Shown piece by piece: positions 14,990-24,874 of a DNA stretch of 64,000 nucleotides (position 1 is its first letter; every line of letters starts with the position of its first letter). Under the pieces are notes generated by a model. It saw nothing but the letters and a program-made list of their open reading frames with translations, was not told the DNA's origin and searched no databases. A program made the position numbers and the translations under genes. The stretch comes from CBDFLS01 sp965249185 (GTDB taxonomy: Bacteria > Chloroflexota > Dehalococcoidia > Lucifugimonadales > Australimonadaceae). The stretch covers positions 1 to 64,000 of the forward strand of contig CBDFLS010000002.1 of the NCBI GenBank assembly GCA_965249185.1. Reading direction: 5' to 3'.

Positions 14990-15758
14990 GGGCCGACGGC
15001 TGCTGACCATCCTGCTCCTGGGAGTTTTCCTCTGGAGCGTGCTGAGCGCCGGCTGGAGCGGCAAGCTGCTCCATACGGGAGGGCTCGCCGCCCTGGGCGA
15101 GATCGGCGGCGCCCTGTTCCGCCCAGACCTCTCGCTCGATGTGCTGGGCACTGCGGTCCGGGAGGGCTGGCGCACCGTGGCCTACGCCGTGGCGGGGCTC
15201 ACGGTGGCGCTGGCCATCGGCCTTCCCCTGGGGGTCATCGCCTCGGGCGTGCTGTCCCGGTCGGTCTGGCCGCGCCGGCTCAACGCGGGAGCAGTCCGGT
15301 TCATCCTGGCCTTCTTCCGTTCCATTCACGAGCTGGTATGGGCCTGGCTCTTCGTCGCGGCGGTGGGGCTATCGCCCATGGCAGCGGTGCTGGCGCTGGG
15401 TATCCCCTATGGCGGCATTCTGGGCCGCATCTACTCCGACCTGCTGCAAGACGTGCCGGAGGCGCCTCTGCGGGCGCTGCGGGCCGCCGGAGCATCGGAA
15501 TGGCGTGTCTTCTGGTACGGACGTTTGCCCATGGCGCTGCCGGACATGCTGAGCTACACCTTCTACCGGCTGGAATGCGGCGTGCGCTCCGCCGCCATCA
15601 TGGGCTTCATCGGCCTGGGAGGGCTTGGGTTCCAGGTCCAGCTCGCCCTGGACGACCTCGCTTACACGCAGATGTGGACCTTCACGCTCTTCCTGGCGGG
15701 GCTCGTGGTGCTGGTGGACTTCTGGAGCAGCGCGGTGCGCGGCAGGGTGACGGCATGA
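14970..15758 (+). CDS. phnE: PhnE-like ABC permease, first copy
   Basis: 262 residues from ATG 14970, inside the end of phnC, with GAGGG upstream. About six hydrophobic helices and a cytoplasmic EAA-type loop (EAPLRALRAAGASEWRVFWYG), the contact for the ATPase. It forms the translocation pore, probably as a heterodimer with the second PhnE encoded 13 bp downstream. Confidence 0.85.
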   Translation: MRPTALEGRRLLTILLLGVFLWSVLSAGWSGKLLHTGGLAALGEIGGALFRPDLSLDVLGTAVREGWRTVAYAVAGLTVALAIGLPLGVIASGVLSRSVWPRRLNAGAVRFILAFFRSIHELVWAWLFVAAVGLSPMAAVLALGIPYGGILGRIYSDLLQDVPEAPLRALRAAGASEWRVFWYGRLPMALPDMLSYTFYRLECGVRSAAIMGFIGLGGLGFQVQLALDDLAYTQMWTFTLFLAGLVVLVDFWSSAVRGRVTA

Positions 15759-15771
15759 GCCGTCAGAGCGC

Positions 15772-16629
15772 ATGAAAGCACCCCCTGCCCTCCCCCACGC
15801 GCACATTACGTTTCTCAGGGCCTCCATGGCGGCCACGGCGGTCCTGGTGGTGGCCTCGTGGGCGTTCGTGCTGGGACAGGACAGTGTCCAACCGCATGCG
15901 TTCTTCTCAACGGAGACGCTGACCCGCGCACGGGGGTTCCTGGGGGAGCTTCTGGGAATCGGCGCCTCCGGCACGCCCGCCTTCGCCCGGTGGGAGGAGT
16001 GGCGGGCGGCGGCGGGGCTGGCCTACGACACGCTGATTATGAGCGTGCTGGCCATAGGTCTGGCGGGCCTGGCGGCGTTGGCCACGTTCATGTTCGGGGC
16101 CCGCAATGTGATGCTGGACGAGCTGGCCCCCAACGGCCGCTGGGCTTGGCGCGCTGTGTTCTTCCTTGTCCGGGGCATGTACACCCTGACCCGGGGCGTG
16201 CCCGAGTTGGTGTGGGCCATGCTGATCATCTTCGTGCTGGCCCCTGGGGTCCTGCCGGGCGCCATCGCCCTGGCCATCCACAACTGGGGGGTCCTGGGCA
16301 AGCTCTCGGCGGAGGTGGTGGAGGGGCTGGACCCACGGCCCATGCGCGCGCTCAGGTCTGCTGGAGCCGGACGGTTCCAGATGCTGGCGTACGGCGTGCT
16401 CCCCCAAGCGCTGCCCCGGTTCCTGACGTACCTGTCCTACCGGTGGGAGATAATCATCCGGACCACCATCATTGTGGGCTTCGTGGCCGCCGGCGGGCTC
16501 GGCACGGAGTTCAGGCTGAGCATGAGCCATTTCCACTACACCACCGTGACGCTCCTGCTGATGTGGTACCTGCTGCTGGTGCTGGGCGTGGACCTAGCAG
16601 CCGGGGCCCTGAGACGCCTCGCCCGCTAG
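15772..16629 (+). CDS. phnE: PhnE-like ABC permease, second copy
   Basis: 285 residues. Longer N-terminal part than its partner, then six helices and an EAA loop (LDPRPMRALRSAGAGRFQML). The sequence clearly differs from the first PhnE, so the pore is probably a heterodimer rather than a recent duplication. Last gene of the phnDCEE operon; the next 470 bases are non-coding. Confidence 0.85.
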   Translation: MKAPPALPHAHITFLRASMAATAVLVVASWAFVLGQDSVQPHAFFSTETLTRARGFLGELLGIGASGTPAFARWEEWRAAAGLAYDTLIMSVLAIGLAGLAALATFMFGARNVMLDELAPNGRWAWRAVFFLVRGMYTLTRGVPELVWAMLIIFVLAPGVLPGAIALAIHNWGVLGKLSAEVVEGLDPRPMRALRSAGAGRFQMLAYGVLPQALPRFLTYLSYRWEIIIRTTIIVGFVAAGGLGTEFRLSMSHFHYTTVTLLLMWYLLLVLGVDLAAGALRRLAR

Positions 16630-17098
16630 CCAGGGCGCGCCGTGCCGGACCGATCCCATCGGGGGACCCACACCAGAGATCCCGAACGTGTGCTGGTAAT
16701 GCAATGTCATTGAGCACCTGCCGGTGCCCTGGTGCAGGCGTGGCCACAACGAGAAGGGTTTGGGCTGAGGTCCTTCCTGGCAACCGCGGGAGTGGGTGGG
16801 CCCACCCAGCCCGCCCCCGTTCGTCCTTCGAGTGCCTCAGGACGAACGAAGTATAAGCGCTGTGGTTAATCGTCCCCGCTCGTGGTGAGGTCCGATTTTA
16901 TCGAGAGTCCGGCGTTGTCGGACCTCTCGAACCATGAGCGGGAAGATGCATCGAGCGGGGGCGTGGATGAAGAGGGAAAATGATGAAGCGCTTGGCGGAG
17001 CGAGCGAGGGTCCGCCAGCCGTCGTTGTAGAAGCGCTGGCGGAGGGCCTATGATGAGGGCCGCGCCGGAGACCACACGACGCCAAAGGAGTCCCAACA
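16630..17098. other. Non-coding stretch with short repeats
   Basis: No convincing gene. It holds the palindrome GGGTGGGCCCACCC near 16795, a REP-like inverted repeat at 16819-16847, and a direct repeat of about 15 bases (GAAGCGCTTGGCGGAG at 16985 and GAAGCGCTGGCGGAG at 17030) that also pairs with an intervening TCCGCC. The end carries the AAAGGAG ribosome site of the methyltransferase gene. Confidence 0.5.
16819..16847. repeat. REP-like extragenic palindrome
   Basis: GTTCGTCC (16819-16826) and GGACGAAC (16840-16847) are perfect inverted repeats around a 13-base centre. The overall TTCGTCC...GGACGAA form resembles REP-like palindromes that recur between genes in many bacteria. Only one copy was seen in this window. 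Confidence 0.4.
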
Positions 17099-17815
17099 TT
17101 GGCCAAGAGCTCCCAAGTCCAAGCGATGTTCGACCGGATAGCCCACCGGTACGACCTGTTCAACACCGTGACCTCCCTGGGCAGGGACAAGAGCTGGCGC
17201 AAGCGGACGGCCCGGCTGGCCGCGCCCACGCCGGTGGAGCACGGTTTGGATGCGGCCACGGGCACAGGAAAGCTGGCGGTGGAGCTGCTAAAGAGGTCCG
17301 GCCGGGTGACGGCCTTCGATTTTTCGCACCGGATGCTGCGGACGGCCACCGAGCGGAATCCGCGGTACATCCGGTCGGGCAGGCTGCGACTACTGGCGTC
17401 CGATGCCTCGGCTATGTCCTTCTCAAACGACTCCTTCGAGTGCGCCACCGTCGGCTTTGGGCTTCGGAACGTGGAAGACCCATCGGCGTGTCTCCGGGAG
17501 ATTCTTCGCGTGCTGAAGCCTGGCGGGAGGCTAGCGGTGATGGAGCTCTCGCGGCCTCGCGGCGGCCTTCAGCTCCTGCTCTATCGGGTCTTTTTCAAGA
17601 CGGTGATGCCACTGGTGGGGCAGCTCTTGAGCGGCGACCGAAACGCCTACCGCTACCTGCCCACATCGGTGGACCACTTCGCGTCGCCTCAGGCGTTGGC
17701 GGATGCGATGGCCGCCGCCGGCTTCAGCGAGGTCCGGTACGAAGTGCACCACCTGAACACCGTCACTATTCACGTGGGAACGAAGCCGGGCCACGTAGGA
17801 ACGAATCCGGACTGA
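17099..17815 (+). CDS. UbiE/MenG-type quinone C-methyltransferase
   Basis: 238 residues from TTG 17099, with AAAGGAG 8 bases upstream. It shows the UbiE/COQ5 pattern: MFDRIAHRYDLFNTVTS at the start, an SAM-binding glycine loop (GLDAATGTGKLAVELL), and the later motifs VGFGLRNVED and RVLKPGGRLAVMEL. The likely role is the last methylation of menaquinone (or ubiquinone), which would feed the alternative complex III encoded later in the window. The C-terminus ends in a short duplicated HVGTKPG/HVGTNPD tail made by a local direct repeat. Confidence 0.85.
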   Translation: MAKSSQVQAMFDRIAHRYDLFNTVTSLGRDKSWRKRTARLAAPTPVEHGLDAATGTGKLAVELLKRSGRVTAFDFSHRMLRTATERNPRYIRSGRLRLLASDASAMSFSNDSFECATVGFGLRNVEDPSACLREILRVLKPGGRLAVMELSRPRGGLQLLLYRVFFKTVMPLVGQLLSGDRNAYRYLPTSVDHFASPQALADAMAAAGFSEVRYEVHHLNTVTIHVGTKPGHVGTNPD

Positions 17816-17824
17816 TCCACCCTC

Positions 17825-17853
17825 TTGACGGAGAGGCCCCAGGGGCGCATACT
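17825..17853 (+). promoter_or_regulatory. Probable sigma-70 promoter of the csoR-copA operon
   Basis: TTGACG (17825-17830), a 17-base spacer and CATACT (17848-17853). The spacer contains the small palindrome GCCCCAGGGGC (17836-17846). A G/C-tract inverted repeat lies just downstream of the expected start site. Confidence 0.55.
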
Positions 17854-17861
17854 GCGAACAA

Positions 17862-17880
17862 AACCCCCTGCCAGGGGGTA
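17862..17880. promoter_or_regulatory. CsoR operator-like G/C-tract palindrome
   Basis: CCCCCT (17864-17869), GCC, AGGGGG (17873-17878) form a perfect inverted repeat immediately after the promoter and 60 bp before csoR. Known CsoR operators are C-tract/G-tract palindromes overlapping the promoter, so autoregulation by copper through this site is a reasonable inference. Confidence 0.6.
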
Positions 17881-17939
17881 GGGGTAAAGATGGCGATTCC
17901 CAGCTTGTCTGAGGCCGGGCCACCGAGGAGGAATAGGTC

Positions 17940-18206
17940 ATGCTTCCCGATGTAAAGCAGGACGCGTTGAAGCGGCTGAATTACCTCTCGGGCCACCTGG
18001 AGGGCGTCCGGCGGATGGTGGAGTGCGACACCTACTGCGTGGACGTGCTCAAGCAGACCCATGCCATCCGCAAGGCCGTCGAGAAGCTGGAGGCGCTGTT
18101 GCTGGACGGCCACCTGCGCTCGTGCGTGGCCGATGGAATCAGAGAGGGGCGGGAGGACCAGGTGGTTGGAGAGCTGCTGGAGCTGTACCAGGTCTCCAAC
18201 CGATAG
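17940..18206 (+). CDS. csoR: CsoR-family copper-sensing repressor
   Basis: 88 residues, all-helical DUF156 family. The Cu(I) ligand set Cys-His-Cys is present as C33 (in TYCVDVL), H58 and C62 (in GHLRSC), with a Tyr before the first Cys as in copper-type rather than formaldehyde- or nickel-type members. It should release DNA on binding Cu(I). The gene sits 20 bp before copA and just after an operator-like palindrome. Confidence 0.88.
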   Translation: MLPDVKQDALKRLNYLSGHLEGVRRMVECDTYCVDVLKQTHAIRKAVEKLEALLLDGHLRSCVADGIREGREDQVVGELLELYQVSNR

Positions 18207-18225
18207 CGCCGGTCGAGGAGCCGAC

Positions 18226-20727
<2,502 letters not shown>

Positions 20728-20759
20728 AGACAATCCGTTTCGAGTATAAGGAGCCGATT

Positions 20760-20942
20760 ATGACGACACTGGACGAGATGTTCAAAGCCGAGGACGGCAC
20801 GGCCACGGACCCGGTGTGCAAGATGACGGTGGACACGGCGAGCCCGCCAGGCGGTACGGCGGTGTACCAGGAGCAGACGTACTATTTCTGCGGAAGAGGC
20901 TGCCAGCAGACGTTCGTGGCAAACCCGGCGAAGTTCGTCTAA
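20760..20942 (+). CDS. Small YHS-domain protein, probable copper-binding
   Basis: 60 residues from ATG 20760 with AAGGAG upstream. YHS pattern: DPVCKMTVD, then Y-Y-F-C-x-x-x-C and F-V-x-x-P-x-K-F. Cys residues at these positions bind soft metals in related proteins, and YHS domains are often fused to or adjacent to CopA. It starts 32 bp after copA, so it probably acts as a small copper chaperone or buffer in the same operon. Confidence 0.8.
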   Translation: MTTLDEMFKAEDGTATDPVCKMTVDTASPPGGTAVYQEQTYYFCGRGCQQTFVANPAKFV

Positions 20943-20991
20943 CATCCGGACGAGCCACGTCTGAGCGCCGGCCCCAGAGGGCAACAAGCCG

Positions 20992-21186
20992 ATGCCTCCA
21001 CGTACAATGTGGGTCTCCATCGCGATTCTCGCGGCACTGCCAGCCAGCGCGGGGCTGGTGGCGGCGCTGGTGCTGGCGGCCGACTTTCCGCTCGTAGGGG
21101 GGCTGCTGCTGCTGGCGGCGCTCGATGTCGTGATTCTCCTGGTCGGCTATATAGCCGTGCGCCGCTCTTTCTCCTCACTACCCTAG
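20992..21186 (+). CDS. Small two-helix membrane protein
   Basis: 64 residues with two hydrophobic helices (about 6-29 and 33-55) and a short basic end. It is 49 bp downstream of the YHS gene on the same strand, so it may be the last gene of the copper operon, but no motif shows this. GAGGG lies 11 bases upstream of the ATG. Confidence 0.45.
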   Translation: MPPRTMWVSIAILAALPASAGLVAALVLAADFPLVGGLLLLAALDVVILLVGYIAVRRSFSSLP

Positions 21187-21214
21187 AGCCGAGGCGTGAT
21201 CGCTGGGGGTCGCG

Positions 21215-21808
21215 CTAGATGGGCGCGTCCCAGAGGGGATACCAGTGGGAGGGGTCTCGCTCCGTGGGGATATGCCCTCGCATGGAGTCCTCCATACGGA
21301 CCTCCAGCGGATAGTCGCGGAGCTGGTCGCGGCCGGTGGGCACGAAGGGCGTAAACCTGCCCACGCGGGCGGTGTATATCCAGTAGGGCCGCTTCTCTTT
21401 CCAAGTGAAGGGGAAGACGGCCGCCAGCAGGCGCTGCCCGTACCCGCGGGCCATCAGGGCGCCGCTCGCGAGGCGGAGTCCCTCGGCTAGCTGCTCCAGC
21501 GTATCGCCCCGCACCATCACCCAGAAGTGCCCCTGGTCGTCGGCCTCCACGCGATAGCTAACCGCACGCAGAGGCTCGGCGTCGCGGAGGGCGTCCTCCA
21601 GCCCGCGCATCCCCTGGTCCGTGGAGTCCTGGTCCTCGGGGCGAACGATGAGGCCAGCCCTGCCGGTGGGGTATGTCTGGAACTGCGTCTGGAGTCTGGC
21701 GGCGGCCCGGGCCATGGCCCCGAGGGCATCTGACCACAAGGCAGGGGCCTCCCGTTTCCGGCCCCGTAAAGCCCGTTTCCGGCCCCATAAAGCGTCGAGG
21801 AGGCCCAT
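21215..21808 (-). CDS. PspA-associated protein PspAB
   Basis: 197 residues, soluble, with the Trp/Tyr-rich end (Y-W-I-Y-T-A-R-V-G-R-F-x-P and H-W-Y-P-L-W-D). I recognise it as PspAB, a protein of unknown biochemical role that in Actinobacteria and archaea accompanies PspA and HtpX in envelope-stress gene sets. Here it directly follows htpX with a one-base overlap, so the two are co-translated. No pspA is present in the window. Confidence 0.65.
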   Translation of the reverse strand: MGLLDALWGRKRALRGRKREAPALWSDALGAMARAAARLQTQFQTYPTGRAGLIVRPEDQDSTDQGMRGLEDALRDAEPLRAVSYRVEADDQGHFWVMVRGDTLEQLAEGLRLASGALMARGYGQRLLAAVFPFTWKEKRPYWIYTARVGRFTPFVPTGRDQLRDYPLEVRMEDSMRGHIPTERDPSHWYPLWDAPI

Positions 21809-22698
21809 TAGAAGCCGAGAACGCCCTGGATGGCCTCGAGCCGTTCGATGCGCTTGGCCAGAGAGGGGTGAGTGGAGAAGAGGCTGGCGAAGGAGCCGCC
21901 CACCGCCGGCAGGATGAAGAAGGCGTTCATGCTCTCGGTCTTGCGCAAGTCCTGCTTGGGGATGCGTTGCACCGAGCCGTTGATGCGGGTGAGGGCGGAG
22001 ATAAGGTCCTGCGGCGCGCCGGTGATGATGGCGGCGCCCCGGTCGGCGGAGAACTCCCGGTAGCGGGAGAGGGCGCGGACCAGCACCAGACTGATGATCC
22101 AGACCGCGATGGTGACAAGGTAGGCGATCATGATGGGCGCGCCGCCGCCACCCTGTCTGCCCCGTCCGCCGAAGCCCCCAAAGAGGCCCATCCAGAAGAA
22201 GAGGGTCATCAGCGTGGAGGCGACCACGGAAAAGAAGCTGGGGATGGTCATCACCACCACGTCGCGATTCTTGATGTGGGTCAGCACCGCCTCCAGCTCA
22301 CGGTCGTTGAGCAGGTTGAGCAGGCCGTCGGTCACGGCCACGGTGGCGCTGGAGGTGGTGCGCCCGGTGGCGAAGGCGTTGGGCACCTCGAGCTTGGAGA
22401 CGGCGATCTTTGGCTTGCGGATATCGGCGACGGCGACGAGGCGCTCGACCATGGCGTGCAGCTTCGGAGCCTCTTCAGACGAGACGAGCTTAGCGCGCAT
22501 GGACATGAGTACCATGCGGTCCGAGAACCAGAACTGGAACAGCACCAGGACACCTACGATAACGAGCATGACGACGATGTTGGTGCCCAAGGAGAACAGG
22601 ATGGCGATGAAGGCGCCGTAGAGGGCGCCCAACAGCAGCAGGGTGATGATCATGCGCGCGGTTAGCTGTCTATCCCGGCCAAAGTCCCTCTGTATCAT
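21808..22698 (-). CDS. htpX: HtpX-like M48 membrane protease with the HExxH core deleted
   Basis: 296 residues. N-terminal membrane helices (about 16-38 and 40-58), the M48 segment EVPNAFATGR, further helices around 150-200 and the third-ligand motif EFSADRGAA all match HtpX. Where the family has LEAVL-AHEL-[ST]HIKNRDV, this protein reads LEAVLTHIKNRDV (around residues 135-146). Four residues, including the first zinc His and the catalytic Glu, are missing without a frameshift. If the sequence is right, the protein cannot be a normal zinc protease. HtpX normally degrades damaged membrane proteins under envelope stress; the partner gene for PspAB follows at once. Confidence 0.8.
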   Translation of the reverse strand: MIQRDFGRDRQLTARMIITLLLLGALYGAFIAILFSLGTNIVVMLVIVGVLVLFQFWFSDRMVLMSMRAKLVSSEEAPKLHAMVERLVAVADIRKPKIAVSKLEVPNAFATGRTTSSATVAVTDGLLNLLNDRELEAVLTHIKNRDVVVMTIPSFFSVVASTLMTLFFWMGLFGGFGGRGRQGGGGAPIMIAYLVTIAVWIISLVLVRALSRYREFSADRGAAIITGAPQDLISALTRINGSVQRIPKQDLRKTESMNAFFILPAVGGSFASLFSTHPSLAKRIERLEAIQGVLGF

Positions 22699-22834
22699 GT
22701 TCTACCTCACCCCTGGGGTCTCCGGCGCCCTTGCCACCGACATGCCGCGATAAGGCGTGTACCCCCATCTCATATCATACCGCGCCGGCGTCCTCGGAGC
22801 CACGGCACGTTGAAGGACACTGCGGTGAGCCGGT

Positions 22835-24028
22835 CTAGGGCTGCGAGACGCCCAGCTCGCGGGCCACGGCGTGGAAGCCCTCCATGGCGCCCTCCAGCAC
22901 CCGCTGCTCCACGCAGAAGGAGATGCGGAAGTAGCCCGGCATCCCGAAGCCCCTGCCCGGCACTACAAGGACGCCATGGCGCTGGAGCGCCTCCACCAGC
23001 ACCAGCTCGTCGTCCACGGGCGATTCGGGGAACATGTAGAAGGCGCCCTGGGGTTTGAAGACGCGGTATCCCATGGAGGTGAGCCTGCCGTGGAGGTAGT
23101 CGCGCTTGCGCTCGTAATCGCCGACGTCCACGGTAACGCCCTGGATGGCCCGGATGGCGTGCTGCATGAGCGCCGGGGCGTTCACGAAGCCCAGGACCCG
23201 GTTGCAGAAGATCAGCGCGTCCATCAGCTCCTGCCCACCCTCATAATCAGGATGGACCGCCACGTAGCCGATGCGCTCGCCGGGAAGGCCCAGGTCCTTG
23301 GAGTGGGAGCTCACGGTGATGGTGTGGCGGTAGAGGAGCTGGGGGAAAGGAAAGCTCAGGCCATCGAAGATGATCTTGCGATAGGGCTCGTCGCTGATAA
23401 TGAAGATCTCGGTGCCGTACTCCCGCTCCTTGCACTCGAGAAGCGCCGCTAGCTCGCGAAGGAGCTCGTGGCTGTAGACGACGCCCGAGGGGTTGTTGGG
23501 TGAGTTGAGGAGCAGGGCTTTGGTGCGAGGGCTGATACGCCTCTCCAGCTCGGCCAAGTCCGGGACGAACTGCCGGTCGCAGGAGACGACCACCGGCGCT
23601 GCGTAATGGTTATAGGCATAGAAGACGTACTCTCCGAAGTAGGGCTTGAGGACCAGCACCTCGTCTCCCTGGTCGGCCAGGGCATGGATGACCACATTGA
23701 TGCCGCCGCCTGCTCCCACCGACATCATGACATCGGAGGCGCGGTACGGCAGTCCCGTCTCCCGTGCGAGCTGCTGGGCCACCGCCGCCCGTGTCTCGAC
23801 GTAGCCCGCGTTGGGCATGTAACGGTGCATGCCCGGCAGGGGCTGCTCCACGTAGCGCCGTAGCTCCTCGCGGAACTCCGGCGGCGGCTCCATGACCGGG
23901 TTGCCCAGCGAAAGGTCGAAGACGTTCTCTTGCCCCCGCTCTCGCTTCATCTCCAGGCCGATCTCGAACATACGGCGGATCCACGAGCTCTCTACCATGT
24001 GCTCCCGGACCCGGCTGGCGATTGGCAT
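22835..24028 (-). CDS. Class I/II PLP-dependent aminotransferase
   Basis: 397 residues; AAGGGA upstream of the ATG. Fold type I pattern: GAGGGINVVIHAL, NSPNNPSGVVYS, ISDEPYRKIIFD, and the PLP-binding Lys in SSHSKDLGLPGERIGY. It resembles aspartate/aromatic-type aminotransferases. The exact amino donor cannot be told. Not obviously linked to its neighbours. Confidence 0.85.
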   Translation of the reverse strand: MPIASRVREHMVESSWIRRMFEIGLEMKRERGQENVFDLSLGNPVMEPPPEFREELRRYVEQPLPGMHRYMPNAGYVETRAAVAQQLARETGLPYRASDVMMSVGAGGGINVVIHALADQGDEVLVLKPYFGEYVFYAYNHYAAPVVVSCDRQFVPDLAELERRISPRTKALLLNSPNNPSGVVYSHELLRELAALLECKEREYGTEIFIISDEPYRKIIFDGLSFPFPQLLYRHTITVSSHSKDLGLPGERIGYVAVHPDYEGGQELMDALIFCNRVLGFVNAPALMQHAIRAIQGVTVDVGDYERKRDYLHGRLTSMGYRVFKPQGAFYMFPESPVDDELVLVEALQRHGVLVVPGRGFGMPGYFRISFCVEQRVLEGAMEGFHAVARELGVSQP

Positions 24029-24166
24029 TCTGCTTATCCCTTGGGAAAGAGTGCGACAAGAATAGGCGTGGCCATTGGGCGATGCAAGGGGAAGGGCCGC
24101 AAATGGGCCAGCCCTGGTCCGGCCCAGTGAACGCTCCGATCCTAGAGTAAGGGCGGATAGACCGTT

Positions 24167-24757
24167 TTACTGAGCGGTCTGGTCCAGGAACCCGCGCCAG
24201 GCATGGGGGGAGTTGGTGCCGTAGCCCTGGCGGAACCGGACCACCCCATCGACGCCGATGCCGATCTTGGTGGACTGGGTGTTGACGTTCAGCAGGCGGG
24301 CGAGGCCGGGTTGGCCAACAGCCATGGGCCAGGTATACCCGTTGTCCAGCCGGAACGCCTCCAGCTTCTCGATGGTCTCCGAGCTGCCAAATCCAACGCC
24401 GATCAGTTCGACTCGGTCCCTGTATTCGGGATAGAGGATGCTGAGCGTCCGAAACTCGGCGCGGCAGTGCGGTCACCACGTGGCGAAGAAGTAGACCATC
24501 ACCGGCTTGCCCGCAGCCAGGATGGAGGTCAGCGTGGTCTCGCTCCCATCCGCCAGCGTGAGGGTGAAGTCCGGCGCCCGGTTGCCCGGTTGCCCGCCGA
24601 CTACCGGACTGGGGGTGATATCAGACTTCGTCTCGATGGTAGCGACAGGGCTTGGCTGGGCCGGACCGGCGACCGTGCCTCCACCGCAAGCCACAGTCGC
24701 CAACGCCACGGTGATGAGGCCAATAATGATCCAACGCATCGTTCTCACTTTAGGCAC
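24167..24757 (-). CDS. TlpA-like thioredoxin-fold lipoprotein, probable selenoprotein (UGA at the catalytic Cys)
   Basis: Read through one UGA, the frame gives 196 residues from GTG 24757 (GGGAG upstream) to TAA 24167-24169. It has a lipoprotein signal ending V-A-C, a Pro/Ser/Thr spacer, then a redoxin domain: APDFTLTLADG, PVMVYFFATW, U-P-H-C, RAEFRTLS. The UGA (24473-24475) falls exactly where the first Cys of the W-C-x-x-C active site belongs, and the resolving Cys (C98) is kept. About 100 residues after it remain open and typical of the fold (ELIGVGFGS..., TKIGIGVDGVVRF). A hairpin meeting bacterial SECIS rules follows the UGA. The alternative is a single-base nonsense mutation of TGC. Likely an extracytoplasmic thiol reductase. 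Confidence 0.65.
24445..24462 (-). promoter_or_regulatory. SECIS-like hairpin after the in-frame UGA
   Basis: In the transcript, GCGCCGA and UCGG-A-CGC pair as a 7-bp stem with one bulged A around a GUU loop. The loop starts 18 nt after the UGA, with G as its first base. Bacterial SECIS elements are expected as a short stem with G in the first two loop positions about 16-37 nt after UGA, so the fit is good, though hairpins of this size can arise by chance in GC-rich DNA. Confidence 0.5.
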
Positions 24758-24874
24758 CGCACGGGCTCCCGGTCAGTACATCGCACGCCGATAGCCGTGG
24801 GCCAGCCACTCACAGGCCGCAGGGCGGAAGCCGCCGGACAGGCGCCGAGACCCTTAGAGGCGCTTGGGAATAGG

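Noticed and set aside
18061..18225. Upstream extension of copA
   Set aside because: It would overlap csoR out of frame with Arg/Cys/Trp-rich codons; ATG 18226 has GAGGAG and the expected N-terminus.
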